Below are positions 35,101 through 43,344 of a DNA stretch of 64,000 nt, piece after piece; position 1 is the stretch's first letter; each line of letters begins with the position of its first letter. The DNA is taken from contig NZ_AYMG01000031.1 of NCBI RefSeq assembly GCF_000633455.1, positions 1-64,000 on the forward strand. The letters are read 5' to 3'. The notes under the pieces are model-generated. The model searched no databases. It had not been told where the DNA came from and was given only the letters and a program-made list of their open reading frames with translations. Both the position numbers and the translations under genes were made by a program. The stretch is from Pedobacter jeongneungensis. GTDB lineage: Bacteria > Bacteroidota > Bacteroidia > Sphingobacteriales > Sphingobacteriaceae.

Positions 35101-35652
35101 AGTTATAAAAACTTCACTTTAAACGTGCTTCTAGACTGGCGTAAAGGTGGTAATTTTTATTCATATGTTGTTAAAAGCCTGATTAACGCCGGTTTGACAG
35201 ATAACACCCTGATTGGAAGGGATGCAGAAACAGGTGGTTTACCATGGACAGACTCGCAGGGCAGAAAACGGAATGACGGGATGATTATCCCGGGTTTTAT
35301 CGCCGATGCAAATGGTAACCTCACCCAAAATACAGTGATTATTGCGGCTTCTGATTTTTACAATAATACCTACAACAAATATTACGAAAGGCTCACTTAT
35401 TCGGCTTCGTTCCTGAAAATCAGGGAAGCTTCTTTAACCTATGTATTCGACAAAAAAGTAACGCGTAAACTGCCCATCAGCAACCTGTCGTTATCCCTTA
35501 TCGGGAGAAACCTTTACACCTGGACGGCCAACGGACTGGGTTATGATCCGGAAACGACCATGAGTGTTACCGAAGGCTTTAAACTGGGCGTAGGCCATTG
35601 GACACTGCCTGGAACCCGCTCATTCGGCTTTAAATTAAGTTGTAACTTTTAA
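32200..35652 (+). CDS. SusC/RagA-family TonB-dependent receptor with STN signalling domain
   Basis: The 1150-residue receptor has a signal peptide (about 1-40, ending NAQQ), an STN domain (about 46-115, INLKQGSLTDLFKTIEKKTGLYFVYS), a carboxypeptidase-D-like domain (about 122-205), plug (about 210-345, with VVVTALGIKRSEKALGYS, QPLFVVDGVPV and GSRAGSGVVLITTK) and beta-barrel to the C-terminal aromatic strand GFKLSCNF. The STN domain pairs with the FecR/ECF gene pair upstream. With the SusD that follows it forms the import complex of the outer membrane. The phosphoesterase genes downstream point to a phosphodiester or phospholipid headgroup ligand, which is inferred. Confidence 0.97.
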   Translation: MKKSAVTSQLIFSAMRFFTLIYIMLSVMLFVGQASPVNAQQLNTKISINLKQGSLTDLFKTIEKKTGLYFVYSNKDAVAQQHITGLKADNESVSSLLNRVLTPMQLTYLIERNQIIIKKSVRVSGKVTDEKGLPLPGVNVIEKGSSNSTSSNLNGDFNLSVTDKSATLIFRMIGYQTKEIALQNQTELNVSLSPDETALSDVVVTALGIKRSEKALGYSIATVKGSDVNTVKEVNVVNSLAGKVAGVNVVSTGSDPGSTSFITIRGQSSIATDNQPLFVVDGVPVAHSLRATSEVGRSSVDYGSPIADISPDDVESITILKGASAAALYGSRAGSGVVLITTKSGSANKKGLGINFNSNAMYDQAWMFPHFQHTFGGGEYTDDTASSTTSAWGPRLDAGTKHLQWNSPLDASGKPIATDWVSYPNNPQDFYETGSTYTNNISISGKNADGNYRLSYTNLTNKGIVPNTDLKRNTLNLSATYVLHPKLKISTNIGYVNNKSDNRPSAYRESVTQMLYSLPPNMNINDLKNYWKPGRENIEQFSADDSDNPYFVAYEHTNGYDRNRLTGNVQAVYDITKNLSLMVRTGLDMYNEEHETKRPFSSKRFKFGGYGVDNSFFKEQNTDFLLSYKKLLNQDWSLSLSAGGNQMDQTNRSTAQKTESLSIPGVYNIANAQAGTVVNSQYNSRKRINSIYGLGQVSFRDMVFLDVTGRNDWSSTLPAGNNSYFYPSVSLSTIVTDVFKIRSDVLSFAKLRANWAQVGSDTDPYQLYNTIPFNQDWGDVKRATIEFNLKNNFLKPEIATSYEFGGDLRFFKSRVGIDITWYKTNKRNQIINIPTTIASGSSNRLINAGNIQNSGWEIGLNAVPFDGAFKWETNVNFTKNENKVIELSEGLKEYSMGSADGDNIRYLIKEGTKIGDFYTPSYTKVTSGPNAGAALLDKTGHYIRNNTEYIKVGNYNPDFTVGFNNTFSYKNFTLNVLLDWRKGGNFYSYVVKSLINAGLTDNTLIGRDAETGGLPWTDSQGRKRNDGMIIPGFIADANGNLTQNTVIIAASDFYNNTYNKYYERLTYSASFLKIREASLTYVFDKKVTRKLPISNLSLSLIGRNLYTWTANGLGYDPETTMSVTEGFKLGVGHWTLPGTRSFGFKLSCNF

Positions 35653-35663
35653 CCTGTACAAAA

Positions 35664-37136
35664 ATGAAATTCAAATATACAACGCTCCTTTTCACGCTGG
35701 TAGCATTATTAGCGGGCTGTACCAAAGATTTTGAAGATATAAATACCAACCCAAATGCACCGGAAACCACAAATACCGAGTTTTTAATGTCGGATGTATT
35801 GGTTTCTACGGCATATGCCTATCAGGAAAACGCAGTTAGCAGAAGGCCGGCTTCAGCTGCACGTTACCTTACATTGGTGCGCAATACGGGTTACGACCTG
35901 TTGGATTGGGGGCCAGTTGACTGGGACGATATTTATGCCCGTTTAGCGGTGAACAAAACCTTAATGGAAACTGCACAAAAACGTTCAGAGAATCAATATG
36001 TTGCCATCAGCAAAATCATGAAGGCTTTCAACTTTGCTTATCTTACTGATCTGTATGGAGATATCCCTTATTCGCAGGCACTTAAATCTAAAGAGGCCAA
36101 TCTCATCTATCCCGAATACGACCAGCAGAAAGCCATCTACCCTGATTTATTGAAAGAATTAAGGGAAGCCAATGATATGTTAAAAGGCAATACTCAGGAG
36201 ATTAATGCCAAGGGGGATGTAATGTTTAAAGGCAAGGCACTTGCCTGGCGGAAGTTTGCCAATTCGCTGCGCCTCCGGATGTTGTTACGTATCTCCAAAA
36301 ACTATACACCGGCCTTTACCGAAATGCAGGAAATTGTTAATGATAAAACTGCCTTTCCAATTTTTGAAAATAGTACCGATAACGCAGAAATAGCTTATTT
36401 GGGCAATATTGCCGCATATAGCTGGCCAGGTGGTCCTCTGGCCATGATCGACTTCGACTATTTAAAAACAAAGGTAAGCAAGGAACTGGCAGACAGGCTG
36501 ATTCAAAGAAACGATCCAAGGTTGGCTATTTGGGTAGAACCTGTTAAAAGTGCAACCGGATCTACCGTTGATCTGAACAGGTATGTGGGTGTTCCAAATG
36601 CTATCGATGCACCTTCAGCTTATAACGGTGGCGAAGATCATGTTTCGGTTTTCTCTTCTTCTTTCTTCAGAAAAAATGGCGGCACTTCAAATCCATTGTT
36701 AAAAGCCAGCCTGATAACCTATACCGAGCAATGTTTTATTTTGGCAGAAGCCGTACAGAAAGGCAAACTCACCGTAGGTGGAGAAACGGCAGAATCGTTG
36801 TACTATAAAGGCATCAGGGAATCGATGAGCAGTTATGCCGTAACAGCAGTTCAGAGCTATTACGATCAGCCATTGGTAAAATATGATGGCACACTTGAAC
36901 AGTTGATTACCCAAAAATGGCTGGCCATGTTATTTAAAGGCTCAGAAGGATGGTTTGATCAGCGCCGTACCGGCTACCCAGCTTTTGTTACCGGTCCGCT
37001 TGCAGCCGGAAGAGGAATCCCTAAACGTTATACCTACCCTGACTCGGAAAGTGCAAAAAACCGCGTTAACTATCAAAAAGCCGTTTCGGTTTTCGGTGCC
37101 GACAATCAGAATACCTTAATGTGGTACCTGAAATAA
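35664..37136 (+). CDS. SusD/RagB-family outer-membrane lipoprotein
   Basis: The 490-residue protein starts 11 bases after the SusC stop. A lipoprotein signal ends in LLAGC with Cys19, followed by TKDFEDINTNPN, the usual start of the SusD-like (SusD_2) group. Typical regions are KIMKAFNFAYLTDLYGDIPYSQALK near 113-137 and QKWLAMLFKGSEGWFDQRRTGYP near 415-437. It binds ligand at the cell surface and forms the lid on the SusC barrel. The ligand is unknown; the neighbours suggest a phosphorylated compound. Confidence 0.95.
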   Translation: MKFKYTTLLFTLVALLAGCTKDFEDINTNPNAPETTNTEFLMSDVLVSTAYAYQENAVSRRPASAARYLTLVRNTGYDLLDWGPVDWDDIYARLAVNKTLMETAQKRSENQYVAISKIMKAFNFAYLTDLYGDIPYSQALKSKEANLIYPEYDQQKAIYPDLLKELREANDMLKGNTQEINAKGDVMFKGKALAWRKFANSLRLRMLLRISKNYTPAFTEMQEIVNDKTAFPIFENSTDNAEIAYLGNIAAYSWPGGPLAMIDFDYLKTKVSKELADRLIQRNDPRLAIWVEPVKSATGSTVDLNRYVGVPNAIDAPSAYNGGEDHVSVFSSSFFRKNGGTSNPLLKASLITYTEQCFILAEAVQKGKLTVGGETAESLYYKGIRESMSSYAVTAVQSYYDQPLVKYDGTLEQLITQKWLAMLFKGSEGWFDQRRTGYPAFVTGPLAAGRGIPKRYTYPDSESAKNRVNYQKAVSVFGADNQNTLMWYLK

Positions 37137-37161
37137 ATTGAATCCCATTAATTATTATAAC

Positions 37162-38451
37162 ATGAAATTATATATCAAAGCTTTTTCTTTTCTATTTACA
37201 CTCTCTGTTTTAGCCTTTGGCGCAAAAACATATGCCCAGGATTTTAAACCGGGGCATTTTCCCGACCGTGTAATTTTAACCTGGGCCGGAGATCCTGCCA
37301 CCAGCCAAACGGTTAACTGGCGCACTGATACTACGATTAAGGCTTCAAAAGCACAAATCAAGGCTGAGGATTCTAATCCGGCACTAGAACAGTCAATTAC
37401 GGGCTATGATGCAACTTCTACCCTGTTGGGAAGCGGAAATAATTATGAAATTGCAAAATATCACCACGTTACCTTTATCAACCTAAAACCATCAACGGTT
37501 TATGCTTACCGTGTTGGATCGGGCGAGCATTGGAGCGAGTGGTTTCAGTTTACAACTGCATCGGTTAAAAACACGCCGTTTTCTTTCATTTATCTTGGCG
37601 ATGCACAGAATGATATCCGTTCAAAATGGTCGCGTGTTATCCGCAAGGCATTTTCGCACCAACCGGATGCAAGGTTTATCATCCACGCAGGTGACCTGAT
37701 CAACCGTTCGAACAATGACCAGGAATGGGGCGAATGGCATTATGGAGGTGGTTTTATCAATGGTATGATTCCCAGCATCCCCTCTCCCGGAAACCACGAA
37801 TATGTGCGCGATGATAAAAGAAAACTCGTACTCGATCCACATTGGGGCGTACAGTATACTTTTGCAGGCAATGGCCCAAAGGGACTGGAAGAATCTGTTT
37901 ATTATGTGGATTACCAGGACGTAAGAATTATATCACTGGATTCTCAAATGATCATTTTGGATGAAGCTTCGGCCAAAGCTGAATACGAATGGCTCGAAAA
38001 AGTGTTAAAGGAAAATACAAAGCTATGGACCGTGATTACCTTTCACCACCCTATTTTTTCTACCGCAAAAAGCAGGGACAATAAGGAATTCAGGGAACGT
38101 TTTAAACCCTTGTTCGACAAATACCACATCGATCTGGTGCTGCAAGGGCACGACCATACCTATAGCCGTGGGCAAAACCTGCCAAGGGGGTTATCAGGAA
38201 GAGAAGTAAGCGGACCGGTTTACCTGGTTTCGGTTGCAGGCCCTAAAATGTACCAGGTAGATGGTGCCAAGTGGATGGATGTATCTTTAGAAAACACCCA
38301 GCTTTTCCAGGTGATTCACGTTGATGGTGCAGACCTTAAATTTGAGGCTTACAAAACATCGGGCGAACTTTTTGATGCTTTCTCGTTAAAAAAAGCCAGC
38401 AGAGACCGTGCTGCCGCATTTACAGATCTTAATCCTACGCAAAAACGTTAA
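37162..38451 (+). CDS. Secreted purple-acid-phosphatase-like metallophosphoesterase
   Basis: From ATG 37162 the protein has 429 residues: signal peptide (cleavage after TYAQ near 25), an N-terminal fibronectin-like domain of the purple acid phosphatase type (about 35-135, DRVILTWAGDPATSQTVNWRT), and the metallophosphoesterase core with GDAQ, HAGDLINR, GNHEY, FHHPIF and GHDHTYSRG giving the metal ligands. It would remove phosphate from organic esters in the periplasm. It follows the SusD gene without a gap and precedes GDPD, so the operon probably processes imported phosphodiesters. The TTG at 37138 would add eight residues in front of the signal peptide and is not used. Confidence 0.92.
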   Translation: MKLYIKAFSFLFTLSVLAFGAKTYAQDFKPGHFPDRVILTWAGDPATSQTVNWRTDTTIKASKAQIKAEDSNPALEQSITGYDATSTLLGSGNNYEIAKYHHVTFINLKPSTVYAYRVGSGEHWSEWFQFTTASVKNTPFSFIYLGDAQNDIRSKWSRVIRKAFSHQPDARFIIHAGDLINRSNNDQEWGEWHYGGGFINGMIPSIPSPGNHEYVRDDKRKLVLDPHWGVQYTFAGNGPKGLEESVYYVDYQDVRIISLDSQMIILDEASAKAEYEWLEKVLKENTKLWTVITFHHPIFSTAKSRDNKEFRERFKPLFDKYHIDLVLQGHDHTYSRGQNLPRGLSGREVSGPVYLVSVAGPKMYQVDGAKWMDVSLENTQLFQVIHVDGADLKFEAYKTSGELFDAFSLKKASRDRAAAFTDLNPTQKR

Positions 38452-38453
38452 CA

Positions 38454-39278
38454 ATGGGACTAAAAATAAAACCATTTTTATTTACCATTTTAATAAGTGG
38501 GTTGTACTTACCGGTTTTCGCGCAACAAATGATCAGGCCATTGCCAAAATCAAAAAATGCTTTTATTGTAATTGCCCACCGCGGAAGTCATTTAATTAAA
38601 CCCGAAAACACAATAGCCTCCATTGAGGAGGCTATTGCTATTGGGGCTGATTATGTAGAACTGGATCTACGTACCACAAAAGACGGACAGCTTATACTTT
38701 TACACAACGACCGGGTAGATCAGGTGAGCAATGGGAAGGGGTTAATAAAAGACCTCGATTTTGAAGAGGCTAAAAAGTTCATTCTTAAAGGAAGAGATGG
38801 GACTTTGCACCAAATTGCCAGTTTTGAAGAAGCACTAAAAGCCTGCAAGGGAAAGATCAATATTTATTTAGATTTTAAAGCTGCCGACGTAGAAAAGACA
38901 TACAAGGCAATTAAAAAGGTGGGAATGGAGCATCAGGTCCTGGTTTACATTGGCGGAAACAGCGATTACATTTCCTGGCGGAAAACCGCACCTGAAATGC
39001 CATTGATGTCGCGCCTGGATCCGGGAATTACTACAGCGCAAGATCTGCTTGGCGCTTTTGCAAAAACACCGTTGGAGGCAATCGATAATATGCCCAATGA
39101 AACGCTGTTGCCGGTTTTAAGAAAAATGGGCATCAGTATTTTTCCTGATGTACAAAAATCCAGCGAAACGCCCGAAGATTGGAATCAGGTAATAAAATAC
39201 GGTGTGCAGGGATTGCAGACTGATCATCCTGAAGCACTTATCAAATACCTCCGACTGACAAACACAAGAGTTAACTAA
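38454..39278 (+). CDS. Secreted glycerophosphodiester phosphodiesterase
   Basis: The 274-residue protein has a signal peptide (cleavage after FAQQ near 24) and the GDPD core: HRGSHLIKPENTIASIEEAI with catalytic His and Glu, GADYVELDLRTTKDGQLILLHND with the ELD metal ligands and His, and QTDHPE near the C-terminus. It hydrolyses glycerophosphodiesters to glycerol 3-phosphate and an alcohol. It starts 2 bases after the phosphatase stop. The two enzymes in series could free phosphate, glycerol and headgroup alcohol from lipid-derived diesters. Confidence 0.93.
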   Translation: MGLKIKPFLFTILISGLYLPVFAQQMIRPLPKSKNAFIVIAHRGSHLIKPENTIASIEEAIAIGADYVELDLRTTKDGQLILLHNDRVDQVSNGKGLIKDLDFEEAKKFILKGRDGTLHQIASFEEALKACKGKINIYLDFKAADVEKTYKAIKKVGMEHQVLVYIGGNSDYISWRKTAPEMPLMSRLDPGITTAQDLLGAFAKTPLEAIDNMPNETLLPVLRKMGISIFPDVQKSSETPEDWNQVIKYGVQGLQTDHPEALIKYLRLTNTRVN

Positions 39279-39387
39279 CTATTATTAAGGTATTTACCGA
39301 TTTTACCAGCAGGGTCTGAATTTATAGCTTTAGGGTATATCCTAAATTCGTATTTACAAATTACCCCTCGTTTAAGTATTTAGGACA

Positions 39388-39422
39388 AAAAAGCTCAGGC
39401 AAAAACTTTGTCTGAGCTTTTT
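39388..39422 (+). terminator. Rho-independent terminator of the phosphodiester operon
   Basis: AAAAAGCTCAG and CTGAGCTTTTT form a perfect 11-base-pair outer stem, extended by CAAA/TTTG after a G-T wobble. It lies 110 bases after the GDPD stop. Confidence 0.85.
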
Positions 39423-39471
39423 GAAGTTTTCATAAAAGAAATATCAACATCAATACAAGTTACAGCAGTCG

Positions 39472-39981
39472 TTATTCGAACAGTTCGTCGCCAATTTCCA
39501 AAAATTTATTAAACCTAAAATCTATCAGGCTTCCTTTGCGTGTTTTCAGGTTGCCCCTTATATCTGTTTTCTTTTGTGTTTTAAGATTGATGATTTTCAC
39601 ACCAATCTCCTGCTTACGGCCAACAGCTTCATAAGTGTCATAGATAACATACTTAAAACCGTTGTTGCTAAAATAGACGTAATTCAAATCCATCCCTTCA
39701 TTTTGCACTCCACCGCCACGCATGTAGAATGAATATTTAAAATCCTTGCGACTGTTTTTTGATTTACCCGGGAATTCGAATTCAACTTTGTCTTTTGTAC
39801 CAAATCTGTAAACAATGTTATTATCTGCTTTGCTTTTATTTAATGTTAACCTCTTTCCATTTTGGGTCTCAAACGAAAAAAGCACCTCTTCGCCAGGCAA
39901 AATCAGGCTTTGAGCAAAAGAAGCGGTGGTAAAACCAAGCAAAATAAAAAAAAGGGGCCATCTGAGCTTTAAAAATATCAC
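39472..39981 (-). CDS. Small secreted protein of unknown function
   Basis: The 169-residue protein has a signal peptide (MIFLKLRWPLFFILLG, cleavage after FAQ near 24). The mature part is a short beta-rich domain (EVLFSFETQNGKRLTLN, VYRFGTKDKVEFEFPG) with many Lys, similar in pattern to other small periplasmic Bacteroidota proteins. No catalytic motif is visible and I cannot name a family. Confidence 0.65.
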   Translation of the reverse strand: MIFLKLRWPLFFILLGFTTASFAQSLILPGEEVLFSFETQNGKRLTLNKSKADNNIVYRFGTKDKVEFEFPGKSKNSRKDFKYSFYMRGGGVQNEGMDLNYVYFSNNGFKYVIYDTYEAVGRKQEIGVKIINLKTQKKTDIRGNLKTRKGSLIDFRFNKFLEIGDELFE

Positions 39982-40293
39982 TTGTTATTGTTAGTAGGTT
40001 ATCAAAATGTTCAATCAAAATACTTGAGCAAACTCGTACGTTTAAATTAATTTTTTTGTGAATTTACTTAAAAATAATCTACAAATGCGAACGCGGCATT
40101 TTATAATAATCGCTGTTCAACGGTATTCCTATCTTTATCTTACCAGATCATTCTAGTGTAACAAGAAATATGCTTTTTCAAGCGAGTTGCATAGAAAACA
40201 TAGATTAGAAGTTAAAGATAAATTGAAATAGATAAATATGAAAAGTCCTGAAACCTGCTTTCACGATATCTCAACCTCAATCTAAATACCCTG
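39982..40293. other. 312-base spacer with no gene recognised
   Basis: The stretch lies upstream of the small secreted gene and downstream of the TspO-like gene. It is AT-rich; no hairpin, repeat or open frame here is convincing. Confidence 0.5.
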
Positions 40294-41085
40294 TCACATG
40301 TTATGAATTGAACGTTTATGGCTTTTCAGTCCATTATGAATAACAAATCCAGCAATCATAATAATCACAGCATAACAGGTATAAACAATGTTTCCCCTAT
40401 CAGGATAACCATTATTGGAAACAGAGATAGCAAATAATGCCCATATGCCCACCACCCCAAATTCCCGCAGATTTCTGGTGTAAACCATTAGGACATTAAC
40501 TAATCCAGCTGCACATATCATGATGATGGCCCATATATCATTAGAAATACCCCACCCTTGCCAGCTTATTTTGGTTAGGTATGCAGAAATATTTGCAATC
40601 CAAGCTACTGTAATCCATCCTGAATATAAAGCAAATGGCCAGTATATAAAAAGATAATCTTTTAAAGGATGAGCATCAAGTTCCATTCGGGTATTGGTTA
40701 TAATCTTTAGCAAGGAAAATAGAATAACACCCATGATTAAAATCGAAAGACCTATATAATCATATAACCAGGCGATTACCCAAAAAGAATTGGCCAGACA
40801 GGATAAAACAAACCACCAACCGATTTTTGACAAGACACCGGATTTGCCCGGATCTTTTTTACCATCAATTCCTGTATAAAAAACAAAAGCTAGCAGCCCA
40901 AGATAAATAAGACCCCATATCGAAAAGGCATAACCGGCTGGTGTAAAATAATTGAGGTACCTATCAGAGACCGTTTTCATACTATCCCCATTTAAAAGTC
41001 CGGCATTGGATAGGTAATTGACGGCAATCGTTGAGATTAAAGCATGTCCATTGGCAAAAGGAAGAATTTTTTTCGCGTTGTTCAT
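40294..41085 (-). CDS. TspO/MBR-like tryptophan-rich membrane protein
   Basis: The 263-residue membrane protein has seven or eight hydrophobic segments and the character of TspO-related tryptophan-rich sensory proteins: YFTPAGYAFSIWGLIYLGLL near 47-66 (the FxPPxWxFxxxW-like motif), ANSFWVIAWLYDYIGLS near 96-112, and FALYSGWITVAWIANIS near 150-166. It is longer than the 5-helix TspO core. TspO proteins bind porphyrins and other hydrophobic ligands. It is a single gene and its partner is unknown. Confidence 0.8.
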   Translation of the reverse strand: MNNAKKILPFANGHALISTIAVNYLSNAGLLNGDSMKTVSDRYLNYFTPAGYAFSIWGLIYLGLLAFVFYTGIDGKKDPGKSGVLSKIGWWFVLSCLANSFWVIAWLYDYIGLSILIMGVILFSLLKIITNTRMELDAHPLKDYLFIYWPFALYSGWITVAWIANISAYLTKISWQGWGISNDIWAIIMICAAGLVNVLMVYTRNLREFGVVGIWALFAISVSNNGYPDRGNIVYTCYAVIIMIAGFVIHNGLKSHKRSIHNM

Positions 41086-41249
41086 GGTAAGATTTATATA
41101 ATTTAGGCTATAAAGATGGGAGAACCTGTTGAAATGAATAATAATATATGCTCAACACATCCGGCACAGGATTGTTTGTAAAATGCACTATCATCCGACA
41201 ACGGCTGACTTAGGGCGAACAACAGCAAAAAAAAACAGGAACATTCAAA

Positions 41250-41299
41250 TATCCGGATATAATCCCTCAATAAATAATCCTATCCGGAATATTATCCCT
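41250..41299. promoter_or_regulatory. Phased TATCCGGA direct repeats upstream of the RCC1 lipoprotein gene
   Basis: TATCCGGATATAATCCCT at 41250-41267 and TATCCGGAATATTATCCCT at 41281-41299 are near-identical copies 31 bases apart, three helical turns. The first also contains the palindrome ATATCCGGATAT. They lie about 120-170 bases before the RCC1-repeat gene in the 335-base divergent spacer 41086-41420. No regulator gene is adjacent. Confidence 0.45.
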
Positions 41300-41420
41300 T
41301 AAAGAATAAACTCCGCTGAAGTTCAAAACAAAACTGTATTTCCGGTGGTTATCCTATTTACGGTTTTACGGTTTAAAATGCACGCAAAAATCCAATAAAG
41401 GCCATTTCCAACAAATCAAT

Positions 41421-42578
41421 ATGATAAAAATCTACCTGCAATCTAGTAAGCTAAAAACATGCACATTATTGCTCACCCTCTTTTTTTGCCTAATGGTAAT
41501 TTCCTGCAAGAAAAATAGTGGTGATGATGAACCTGTCTCTCCGGCGGCAGCTGACTCCTATTTCCTGAAAGTATCAACATCCTTCGGCAATTCCATGGCA
41601 ATTGACGAACAGGGCAACCTGTGGGCAACCGGACAGAATAGCAGCATGGTTCTTGGAGCGGGAAACATCGGAAAACAAACCAGTTTCATCCGCATCATGG
41701 CTCAGGCAAAGGATGTTTCCATCAAAGATAGCAGGGCTTTGGTTTTAAAAAACGATAACACTGTATGGACCGCGGGTAGTAACGATTTCAGGGAACTTGG
41801 AACAGGCAACTCACCATTTGACGGACAGTTCAAAAAAGTATTCGATGGCGCTGAGCAGATTGAAGCCGGTACCGAAAACGGATTTATCATCAAAGCAGAC
41901 CACAGCCTCTGGGCAGTAGGCTTTAACCACCGTAACCTGTTTGGGAGTGCATACTCAAAAGCGGATGTGGTTTCAACCTATACCAAAATCGCAGACAACG
42001 TACGCTCTATCTCTGCTGGCATGAACCATATCCTGATGTTAAAGACCGATAACAGCCTTTGGGCCTGCGGCCGAAACATCGAAGGCGAACTAGGTCTTGG
42101 AAATTATACCGATCAGGATGGCTTTATAAAAGTAATGGACGGGGTAAAAGCGGTTAAGGCTCTTGAATACCACTCCCTGATCATCAAGACCGACAACAGC
42201 CTATGGGCTGCCGGATCCAATGATTACGGTGAACTTGGCCTGGGCAACAGCACCAAACAGAACAGCTTTGTAAAAGTGATGGACAATGCGGCAGCAATGG
42301 CCGGAGGACGTTTTTTCTCTCTTGTAATAAAAACCGACAATAGCTTATGGGCATCAGGATACAATAGCTTCGGCACCTTTGGTATCCAGGGAGCGGATCA
42401 GAACAGGTTTATCCATATTTCTGATAATGTATCCCAGATCAGCGCTGCAGACTACCATACCCTTATGCTCAAGACAGATAAAACCTTGTATGTTTCAGGT
42501 CAGAGTTCATTTGGTGAGCTCGGGCTCGGATCTAAAAAAAGTACAGAAGTTTTCACCAAAATAACGCTGGGTAAATAA
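41421..42578 (+). CDS. RCC1-repeat surface lipoprotein
   Basis: The 385-residue protein has a lipoprotein signal with Cys29 in MVISCKK and an acidic GDDEP segment that fits the Bacteroidota surface-export signal. The remainder is a series of about seven repeats of some 48 residues, each with the core NSLWAxGxN and GELGLG, as in RCC1/ATS1 beta-propellers. RCC1 propellers are protein-interaction platforms, and in bacteria they occur in surface proteins of unknown function. It is followed after 46 bases by a small secreted gene. Confidence 0.88.
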   Translation: MIKIYLQSSKLKTCTLLLTLFFCLMVISCKKNSGDDEPVSPAAADSYFLKVSTSFGNSMAIDEQGNLWATGQNSSMVLGAGNIGKQTSFIRIMAQAKDVSIKDSRALVLKNDNTVWTAGSNDFRELGTGNSPFDGQFKKVFDGAEQIEAGTENGFIIKADHSLWAVGFNHRNLFGSAYSKADVVSTYTKIADNVRSISAGMNHILMLKTDNSLWACGRNIEGELGLGNYTDQDGFIKVMDGVKAVKALEYHSLIIKTDNSLWAAGSNDYGELGLGNSTKQNSFVKVMDNAAAMAGGRFFSLVIKTDNSLWASGYNSFGTFGIQGADQNRFIHISDNVSQISAADYHTLMLKTDKTLYVSGQSSFGELGLGSKKSTEVFTKITLGK

Positions 42579-42624
42579 GTTTTAATCTAACAATAGCCCC
42601 TTTCTCCGGTATTCAAATATCCAC

Positions 42625-43047
42625 ATGAAAAATATCCTCCTTATTGCCGCCCTTTTTATCTTTACTTTGCCTGCCATTTCACAGGAGAAACCGGTACGTA
42701 CCGGACGGCACGCCTTTACCATCCAATGGATCAGCTTCAACAAAAACAACCCGGGCAGTGTCAACATCAAATCCATCGGAAAAGATGAATACAGCATTGA
42801 AGGCAGCCATAGAGATCCTCAGACGCAGGAATACGTCACCATAAACGGCACATTTTTAAACAAGGGCCGCACACTAAAATTCAATGGAACGATCATCTCT
42901 AAAATAAATTCAAGCAACGGCGGTCAGCCCTGCGAGCTTAGCGGACTATATATCTTCAAAGCAACAGGCATTAGAAAATACTGGCGGCTTCAGCAGATGC
43001 TCAACTGCGACGGAGAGACCACAGACTATATTGACATTTTCTTTTAA
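42625..43047 (+). CDS. Small secreted protein of unknown function
   Basis: The 140-residue protein has a signal peptide (MKNILLIAALFIFTLPAISQ). The mature part contains FTIQWISFNKNNPGSVNIKSIG, EGSHRDP and a LNCDGETTDYIDIFF ending, with two Cys that could pair (CELSG and LNCDG). No family is recognised. It may be co-transcribed with the RCC1 lipoprotein and act with it at the cell surface. Confidence 0.7.
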   Translation: MKNILLIAALFIFTLPAISQEKPVRTGRHAFTIQWISFNKNNPGSVNIKSIGKDEYSIEGSHRDPQTQEYVTINGTFLNKGRTLKFNGTIISKINSSNGGQPCELSGLYIFKATGIRKYWRLQQMLNCDGETTDYIDIFF

Positions 43048-43344
43048 CAGGGGCCATAGAGAAAGTATATATTTCCGACTTTAACCAATCTTTACCTTCC
43101 ACATTTCCGTTCTCCGTTCTGGTTACAGGAGCGCGCCGCATCCAGGTTCTTTTCTGTTACAGATCAATAGTTTTTAGTGAGACTGCAGAAGTCTTTTACG
43201 AATTGCAGGACGTGTTTCAGTCCAGATGATGATTTACATAGTTTATCGATTAGCGCTTCCTGAGTGTGTTAAGCGTATGCTACAGGTCATATATAAAGTT
43301 GTGTGGGCGGCGCAAAAGCAATTAAGATTAGAAAATGGTTCCAT

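Noticed and set aside
30426-39278. Classical polysaccharide utilisation locus
   Set aside because: There is no glycosidase, lyase or sulfatase in the operon; only phosphoesterases accompany SusC/SusD.
43048-43344. Small gene or RNA in the 297-base gap between convergent genes
   Set aside because: No open frame, terminator hairpin or tRNA-like fold stands out.
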